Shown: positions 57,195 through 64,000 of the stretch, piece by piece | Layout of the letters: each line of letters starts with the position of its first letter | Position numbering within the stretch: the first letter of the stretch is position 1 | Translations under genes and position numbers: made by a program | The notes under the pieces: generated by a model | The model's database searches: none | What the model saw: only the letters and a program-made list of their open reading frames with translations | What the model was told of the DNA's origin: nothing | NCBI GenBank assembly: GCA_026419785.1 | Contig: JAODTK010005906.1 | Location: 124,001-188,000, forward strand | DNA from: Sclerodactyla briareus | Taxonomy: Eukaryota > Echinodermata > Holothuroidea > Dendrochirotida > Sclerodactylidae | Length of the DNA stretch: 64,000 bases | Direction of reading: 5' to 3'

Positions 57195-59495
57195 ATTTAG
57201 TTCTACTTTAAATTTTAACATTTATGTGGAAGCAGTATTAAATTGATACTCGTTGTCAGGTGAGAGGTAGCTCTCTTAACAAGCCTCTTCTGCCCGCACC
57301 TTGGACATTGTCTGAAAGTATCAATAATTTTGTGCCAGAGTTCCAGCTGAACTAGCTACTCGCAGGTGGATGCTTCTAAATGATTGGCTATACGGGCAGA
57401 TCTGGCCTGCCTGCAGGCTATAGGTTGCGCATATCTGCCGCACAACCCCCAGCCAAGTAGGGGCCACAATCATCTAGGATTCTAGGACAAAATACTGATG
57501 AGACACAGGAAAATTTGGGCAATAAATTGGGCTTAGAAAAGTAAGGTACTCATCGATCTCTTCCAGAAAAGTTAGGGAAGGTAAAATTATACCCCACAAT
57601 AAAATCTAGTAACATCCAGGTAAAGGGTCCAGAGAATGGTACAACAATGTAAATGGCAAAGTCAAGGCAGTGAGAGTGATTAGATGTAGATGTTTTTTCA
57701 ATGGACGATACGAGAATGAGGCGTTGTTTATGGAATAGGTTGCTGGCGGATATGTGAGAGGAGGCCAATCAGATATAACTACCAAGGAGATGCACAATTT
57801 TTTGAAGCCTTCGCTTTTTTCGCCTCGGCAGAAGGGTAGGTGCAAATGTGCTATTTATGTGACCAGTTGTCGCTATTCCGAACGATATTTTCATTTCTGT
57901 GTACACTTTTGGTTATGACCCTCAATAGGAAGGTGCTATTGTCCCCTGTTAACCCATGTTGCTGCAATTTGCATAATGGCTTCAATGTAGTTAGGGTTTG
58001 AATGACATCATTAACTGGAACAAATTTGCGTTGAGCAATGATTCCGACACAAAATCTGGGCTTTCCTAGCACCATCCCTCATGTCAAGCTTTTAGCTCTG
58101 CAAAATTATGAGAAGTACTAATCACCAGCTTAAACACTGGACATCCACATAAACAGTGGTACCATCTAAACCTAGCTCATTAAGCGAGGTTGAAATTATG
58201 AAAGCTCAAGATAATGCGTCTTTGAAGAGGCTACATGTCACCTTCATGACTAGAGCCAGCCGGGCTACGTTTGACGCCCTCCGTAATTTATCGATCATCG
58301 CGTACATCTACGACAAAAAAATACTCGGATAACCGATAGCGTCCTTCATGCTTCAGCAGGTATTTACTGCATGGATAAGCATTGGGGAGACGAAAACGGG
58401 ACCGGCTCCAGCAAGCTCGTTCAACTCGGGAGGAAGTCTTCTCTCAAAACTAGGACATTCTTAGTACCCACGTGTCATGTACTACATTAATGGGAGATGT
58501 GATGTAGTAATGGCATTGACTGAGGACAATGATCCCAATGTTAAATAGTTATAAGAACTTGTTGATGATGTGATGTTCAATCCTCTTATCAAAAGAATGG
58601 AGGGGGGTGGGGGGGGATACATGAAACTAGGGGGTGAACGTAGGATCTGAGGTCCGAGGGGGAACATGGATCATGATATGGATTCCAAATGCATGACACG
58701 AAGGGTATCAAGTCACATGCAGTATGAGTGTTCAAATGAAATATCAGTGTTTACAGTGGCATCTCTAATGGGGCAATTAGGGTAATTTCCAGTATGTGAT
58801 GCATCGGCAATTGACACACCATCTCTGACAGATAATTGATACGTCAATCTTGAAAGGACTGGATATACTAGTCACATTCGAATATGATTACAGAATCTAA
58901 CTGAGTATGCAAAACACCACCACTCCTGCCCCAAACAATTCTATTCTGATTGTTCTTGCTACAAGGCTCTATGAGTAGGCCACGTCCAACCTGGCATTCA
59001 GATGTGGGCCTGATTTTTAGGCACTGATATCTTTGCATATCTGTGGCCAAAACAGTTGATATCCTAACAAGAATTAGGTCCTGGTGGGTCTGCAACTAAG
59101 TACCCTCCATATATTTCAATGCACCAATGGTACCAGAAGATCAAATGCAGCTAGGCCCTGGGCCTGACTAACAACAAGAAAGTGGGACACACATACACGC
59201 ACACACACACACACATTAAATACCACACACACACACACACATGACAAAGTGAGATAAAATACTACCCATCGTATGCATCTTTCCCACACAACATCAATAA
59301 TGGACAGTGCCATCTCATGACGTCATAACAAAAATTGTCTCACGGTATGACAGAACTAATGACGATATACCATATCGAATTTCACTGGGATGATTTTACA
59401 GCATGTCGTCATGCAATCGCTGTCATCACATCCTCAGCATTCTCTTCTGTATACTATACCATGTCACCTGAGGCAACCTTCTTGAGAAACCACTA
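57195..59495. other. Non-coding stretch with simple repeats
   Basis: No gene recognised. Holds a G-rich run near 58600-58617 and a CA microsatellite at 59188-59241. Short frames overlapping these tracts are chance. Confidence 0.4.
59188..59241. repeat. CA/TG microsatellite
   Basis: Two runs of alternating CA separated by ATTAAATAC, read directly. Confidence 0.9.
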
Positions 59496-59497
59496 CT

Positions 59498-59710
59498 GGT
59501 CACAAGACATTCGCTGACCGCTCATTCAGCGGGCTCCAAGTTATGGAATGCTCTTCCGCTTGGAATTGAGCAATTGAGTACGGTTCAATCCCTTAAAGAT
59601 TGCTCTAAAGACCTACACATCAAGGAAAGCGTTAAATTGGCTTTTTTCTCTGTACAGCCCTTTGAGTGTGTTCCGTGCAGTACTGTATTGTGCGCTATAT
59701 CAAGTCTTTG
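59498..59710 (+). mobile_element. LINE 3' tail, CR1/L2-like
   Basis: Reading with one frame change gives TFADRSFS, then LWNALPLGIEQL, then VQSLKDCSKDLHIK. This is the standard C-terminal end of CR1/L2-type reverse transcriptases (RSF...LWN-LP...F...LK-HL). The 3' UTR continues with CAGCCCTTTGAGTGTGTTCC and TGTGCGCTATATCAAGT, the typical CTTTGAG...GCGCTATATAA tail. Only the last part of the element is recognisable; the 5' side fades before 59490. Confidence 0.75.
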
Positions 59711-60463
59711 CACCTCAACCCTCAAGTTTGAAATTAAGCAGAGTTCCCACACCAAAACAACTTTGAATAGCCATCTTGGTATCCTCCCAAAATATAAAGC
59801 ACGCTTGTTCAGTAGGGTCACACAGGATCAATAATGCTCTCCTATGGGCCGTACAGTTAATCGGGTCGCTCAATAGCGCTGCATAAATTAGGAACAGGTG
59901 CAAGCTCGAGCGAGCCAACGTTTCAGGTGAGATGGACATCAAGGCACCAAAGCATCAACCTTCAGAATCCATCGGTAAATAGCACCACATAGAACCATCC
60001 ATTCCCCCCCATCTCGGCAAACCTCATCGGTTTTCCTCGCTCTAATTAAAACATGATGCAATTGCACCTAACATGGAGTGATCTTTTCCTCCCTATTGGA
60101 GGGGGGCAGAATGAGAATCACGTACGGGACTGAAGGAAAACCAAATAAAACGTGATATGACGTCTGTTACGAGGAAACTGGCCAATCACAGCCGAGCTAC
60201 CCGTACCTGATTGTTACACCCAGAAAAGTAGCACCCGCGGAATGACGTCAATATTACCACCATGAAGTGGCGGCTCCTCATTAGGCAGTCAAGGATTTTC
60301 TCCACTAATGAACAGATTTCTAGGCGATGGTAATTACGGTACAGAGGGCTGAAACGACCACAAGGACAGTGGGGAGTTTAAAAAATACTAACGCTCTTCG
60401 TAGTATTACCGTATTTGCTCTGTAAATACTGGATGCCCCGGGGCTTCACTTCATTTACTACAG
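59711..60463. other. Non-coding stretch
   Basis: No gene or recognised repeat. The 86-codon plus frame at 59574-59834 begins in the LINE tail and runs on by chance. Confidence 0.35.
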
Positions 60464-60597
60464 ACGCGTCACTTCAGGTGGAAAGGCCCGAAGTACGAAA
60501 GTGGATAATGGGACACGACGTTTCTGACCATGAGAACGAATGCCCAACAACAGCTCCATTGACCAGGAGTTTGTCAATGGAGACGCCTGAGAGATAA
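60464..60597 (+). CDS. Possible terminal exon of a host gene
   Basis: After a pyrimidine-rich acceptor (CACTTCATTTACTACAG, ending 60463) the frame runs VERPEVRKWIMGHDVSDH, then ENECPTTAPLTRSLSMETPER, to a TAA at 60595-60597. Composition is protein-like, with a Ser/Thr-rich hydrophilic C-terminus as in cytoplasmic tails. No AATAAA was found close downstream, and no domain is recognised. Incoming phase would be 1. This is a weak call. Confidence 0.25.
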
Positions 60598-62139
60598 TCA
60601 CACATCATCATAAACACTGGGTAGCGACCCAGATAAACTAAATAGGGGCACAGAATTGGGGCTATGAACACAAACAGACAAATTTTAAAAGAGGGTTCTG
60701 AATTCTGAAAGCATCTTCAATAGTTTATGTGAAGGACAATACCGAATGGTATGGGGAAGTGTTTACCCAAGGTCTCAAGATGTTTTTTTCAGGGGGGGAT
60801 TAGAAATCATGGAGGAGGGGAGGGGGGTACAATAGGAATACAGATCAGCAAATCTGTTATTTTTGCAAGCGATGAAGCGCGGCATAGGAGTCGGTGTCAG
60901 ATTTTGTGTAGCCTTGTGCAATCTGAACATGCAAAGGCCATGTTACAATCGGCAAATTTAAGATAAGATTCGCGTTAGTATAATCGAGAAAAACCTGTAA
61001 TTAGTGATTGTACTTGCTTCGGATAAACTCATTTTGAGGAGCAGTTGCTCGTCGTTAGAAATGCCTGTGTCGAGAATGAGGGAAAACCAGGGACATTATC
61101 ATTGTCCTGGGTGAATGTAAACCTCAATATGTTTTATATTCGCCAGAAGAGGCAATGTTGTGTCGTTTTTTGTGATTACTGGACCTAGAATCAAGTAAAA
61201 CACTTCGTGATTTCTTGGTGAAACTGCTTACCGCTAATGGATAGTTTTCGCGCAAATAGGTAAACTTTGTCACCAATTCAGATCCCCTTTTGCGACGAGA
61301 CGGGAAGGCTGGACAATTGAACAGAATGACAGTAAGTGGTTAGACGCATAGCTAAAAGATATGCCAGATCAGCGGCTAGTAGGTGGGGTAACTGCAAACG
61401 TAAATGTAAAAGGTAAGAATTATTCGCGCAATAAAATTGGGTGTCATGACTTGTATATCATTTAGTACTAAAAAGCCTTTTGATTGAAAATCGCATTTTT
61501 CCGAAGACCCGCTGATGACCCTCTGACCCCACTGATCCCGAATAAATATACAGATCCCTAGGGGTTTGTGGACCCCAGTTTGTGTAGAGTTGCGGCTATT
61601 TCATCATATTTGAAGAGAGGTCAATGCATACACTGCTTGCTGGCAAAAATCTCCCCTTTTTATATTGTTGGTATGGATGCAAAGTAGCAAACTTCGGGCT
61701 GTATTAGCACTTATAGCGGAAGCACTTTCCCGCAAGGAATTTATCCAGGAGAGCTTGAGTTCTTCAAACTTCTCAAAATTTTGTTCGTTATCTCCTAGTG
61801 GCTTTTGGCTGTGAAGGGAATTACAACCATCTGCAGAAAATCAATTGAAACATAAGCCCTAGCCTGCAAAACTTCTTCCCAAGGAACCAGACAGTTGGGT
61901 AATGTCTTTTTGATATAGTGACAGAACTGAATGTCTGCAAAGATTGGCACATGTATATATATATATATGAAAGATGAAGGGAAAAGGAAAGTAGTTCATG
62001 CAGGCAAGCTGCATTGCTGTTTTTTCTTGATAATTGCTTGAAGAGAAGGGGAGGAGGGGCAACCAGATTGCACTGGTATTACTGTAATTACTGACATACT
62101 TATGTGCAAAAACCCACAAAGTATGTTCTGCCCTCCTCT
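60598..62139. other. Non-coding stretch
   Basis: No gene recognised. It has a TA dinucleotide run at 61953-61968. A consensus-like donor GTAAGAATT at 61413 lacks an open upstream exon that I could define. Confidence 0.35.
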
Positions 62140-62144
62140 CACAG

Positions 62145-62318
62145 GACGCTTACAAGGCTTGTCATGTCACACATATGCAGGATGGTCGAATCCCTAAAGA
62201 CATTCTGTATGGTGAGCTTGCGACTGGCACCAGGTCAGCAGGTAGACCCATTCCTCCGTTTCAAGGACGTCTGCAAAAGAGACTTAAAGCCGGCAACATC
62301 CGACCAGTGACTGGAAAC
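62145..62318 (+). mobile_element. LINE C-terminal fragment, RTE/CFDP2-like type
   Basis: One frame reads HVTHMQDGRIPKDILYGEL followed by ATGTRSAGRPI; a neighbouring frame then gives FLRFKDVCKRDLKP. Together these are the stretch that many animal endonuclease-reverse transcriptases carry near their C-terminus (GH-RM-D-R-PK..LYGEL..G-R..G-P-LR-KD..K-DLK). A single frame change lies between the two parts. It is different from the LINE at 45-49 kb. The fragment is followed directly by family B repeat. Confidence 0.78.
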
Positions 62319-62321
62319 TGA

Positions 62322-63170
62322 TGACTGACCCCAAAACAATAGGGATAATATATTCTTTGGGGAACAACATACAAGTATGAGTTATTCCTCGAGGTGGGAT
62401 CGGGTTTGCTCTTGCAAGCTAAAATTGCACAAACTATAAAATTTTTTCAAAGTTTCCATTTCCCCCAAAAAATGACCGTGGTCTGCACACAAAAACATAG
62501 GGTGATTGTACTCCCCATAAGAAAGAATACACACCAAATTTCAGCTTGAATGGACCACGCATTCTGGACTTATCCTCTTACAGATTTCAGACTTTGGACT
62601 CTAAACCTCAGATGACCCTTCGACCTGACACCAAAACAATAGGGATTATGTCCTCATTATCGGGAACCAAACATACCAAGTAGGAACTTAATCCATCCAA
62701 GAGGGGTCGGTCAATATCTTACAAGCTGAAATGCCCAAAAATTCCAATTTTTCACAATTCCCATTCTTCCCCCAAAAATGAACCCGGGTCTGGCACCAAA
62801 AAAAAAAACAAAAAACAATGGGGTGCTTGTAATCCCCATAAGAACGCTAGTCACACCAGTTTCAGCGTTGATTGGACCAAGCATTAACCTTATCGTTTCC
62901 ACAAGATTTTCAGACTTTGACTCTACTGACATAGATGACCTTTGACCTGATCAGAAAAAATAGGGACCGGCACTATTATGGGGAACCCACGGACTAAGTA
63001 CGGCTTATACATCCAGGTTGGAGAGGGTTATGGTCTTCACAAGCTGAAATTGCCAAAATAATCAATTTTTCACAATTTTCCATTTTGTCTGCAAAAGGAA
63101 CCTGGTATGCCACCAAAAACAATAGGGTGATTGTGCTCTCCAGAGGAAGCTACACACCAAAGGTCTTCAC
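62322..63170 (+). repeat. Dispersed repeat family B, three ~310-bp units
   Basis: Units begin near 62322, 62626 and 62946. Each has CCAAAACAATAGGGAT-type text, GGGAACCAA, CCATCCAAGAGGGGTCGG or its variants, ACAAGCTGAAATTGCC, TTTTTCACAA, CCCCATAAGAA, ACACACCAAATTTCAGCTTG and TGACC repeats. The same unit occurs at 17.38-17.99 kb. The unit ends in TGACC-rich text which in the second unit forms a perfect DR1 (62936-62948). No coding potential. Origin unknown. Confidence 0.75.
62936..62948 (-). promoter_or_regulatory. Perfect DR1 nuclear-receptor half-site pair
   Basis: TGACCT, one T, TGACCT: on the minus strand AGGTCA-A-AGGTCA, the DR1 arrangement bound by HNF4, RXR and PPAR type receptors. It lies in a family B unit. 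The equivalent place in the 17.8-kb copy is AACCT-T-TGACCT, one half-site decayed. Confidence 0.42.
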
Positions 63171-63601
63171 AAGCAGTGTCACACACCCCCACACACACAT
63201 ACCTACACACAAAACACACAATGTACATGACGGAATAGATTCCCTGAATTCCAGTCAAGGAATAAAAGTTTTTTTTTTTCAAATTTCTTCATTAAAATAG
63301 GAATTATTCCAGAAGGGAACAATTAGGGCAGCATTGCTGCGCTTGAATAAATCGTCTTTTGTCTAACCAATTTAGTATTTGCTTTAAAGCAAGAGAAATG
63401 TTACAGCAGAATTCCTGGGAAGAAGGCTAGGCCAAGTGGAAGGATTTTGGGGGGGGGGGGAAACCCCCCCAAAACTTTTTTTCCCACTCAAAGATGTGGA
63501 AATATGATGCCAAGAGAGGATTAAGATCGCTCCCATCTTACTCTGTTAGGAATAGCTCACTGCTGTGAGTGAAGAGCCACGTATGGACATGTTCTCCACA
63601 G
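63171..63601. other. Non-coding stretch with simple repeats
   Basis: CA-rich run 63180-63220, T run 63270-63280, G run followed by C run at 63450-63470. No gene recognised. Confidence 0.45.
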
Positions 63602-63751
63602 GACAACGGCTGGGCTCTATGCCAGCACTGCCCAGGGGATGAATGTTACATCATCTCTCCCAGAGAAGAAACCATGGAAAAAAACGAGACAAAGAGAATA
63701 AACATGCCGATAGGGCAGAGTGGCCTTGATAAACTGCTGACAACAAAACAG
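63602..63751 (+). CDS. Candidate 150-nt exon, Cys motif
   Basis: Between ATGTTCTCCACAG and AACAG|GTTACG an exactly 50-codon frame is open in phase 0-0. It reads DNGWALCQHCPGDECYII and continues to GQSGLDKLLTTKQ. The C-x2-C-x4-C spacing could be a metal-binding or disulphide pattern, but no domain is recognised. The acceptor tract is short and the donor lacks the GTRAGT core, so support is modest. The frame runs beyond the donor for ten codons before stopping. Confidence 0.3.
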
Positions 63752-64000
63752 GTTACGTGCTCGGCCCCCGCACCTGTAACATAATCATTCAAAAGGATAC
63801 TGACAGAAAAATCCTCTTTCTAAAAAGTGTCCTGAACTCCAATACGTGGAAGAAAACATAGATCAGAGAGACCTAACCCGGAACGAGATGGTCGTTTCAG
63901 TGCAGTTGGAAATTCAAAAGTTGAATAGAAGCACATGTCAAGAAGAATAATATTTTGCCCTTCAAAATTTGGAACATAAACCCCAATATATATTGTGAAA
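63752..64000. other. Non-coding end of window
   Basis: Nothing recognised. AT-rich sequence with no clear exon or repeat. Confidence 0.35.

Noticed and set aside
1-64000. LTR retrotransposon, endogenous virus or Polinton
   Set aside because: No long direct terminal repeats, protease/integrase or capsid motifs, or primer-binding site were recognised; all reverse-transcriptase traces are of the non-LTR type.

Overview
The window reads as animal nuclear DNA with very little coding sequence. No long open reading frame belongs to a recognisable host protein. Most of what can be identified is repeat: non-LTR retrotransposon (LINE) remains, tRNA-derived SINEs, short TTAA-flanked DNA transposons (MITEs), unclassified dispersed repeats and several minisatellite arrays. 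The repeat mix and a local cluster of the palindrome TAGGCCTA suggest a marine invertebrate deuterostome, perhaps an echinoderm. That assignment is an impression, not a demonstration. No LTR retrovirus-like element, rRNA gene, intact tRNA gene or CRISPR array was seen.

Layout. 1-6.5 kb: unclassified sequence, a head-to-head copy of a dispersed repeat (family A, 2.66-3.62 kb) and a noisy tandem array of about 100-bp units (5.3-6.2 kb). 8.6-9.1 kb: first copy of a MITE family. 9.1-12.4 kb: CpG- and TAGGCCTA-rich DNA leading to a possible first exon (ATG at 11934) and a well-bounded Pro/Ser-rich candidate exon (12259-12376). 17.4-18.0 kb: family B repeat. 20.0-20.56 kb: complete TTAA MITE. 21-23 kb: two short candidate exons. 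23.28-27.86 kb: a minisatellite of 58-60 bp units, split by a roughly 1.7-kb insertion. 28-36 kb: a SINE head, two more family A copies and a MITE nested inside another MITE. 36.1-37.6 kb: another complete TTAA MITE and two GC-rich foldback elements, with a possible minus-strand promoter and start exon between them. 40.3-42.4 kb: degenerate repeat marked by the phrase TGTCCAATTAT. 42.5 kb: the best-preserved SINE. 45-49.6 kb: a cluster of decayed LINE copies with tRNA-like heads beside them. 54.64 kb: a compact microRNA-like hairpin. 55.7-57.2 kb: the longest family A copy. 59.5 and 62.1 kb: 3' tails of two other LINEs. 62.3-63.2 kb: family B again. 63.6 kb: a 150-nt candidate exon.

Functionally the window is best read as intergenic or intronic sequence of one or more genes with long introns. 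Three plus-strand candidate exons (11934, 12259, 21286) have compatible splice phases and may belong to one transcript, but nothing here proves it. Several repeats carry transcription-factor sites: direct repeats of AGGTCA in families A and B, and TGACGTCA in the MITEs. Two arrays (5.3-6.2 and 27.1-27.9 kb) are full of single-base indels, which may partly reflect assembly consensus error. All coordinates for repeat edges were judged by eye.
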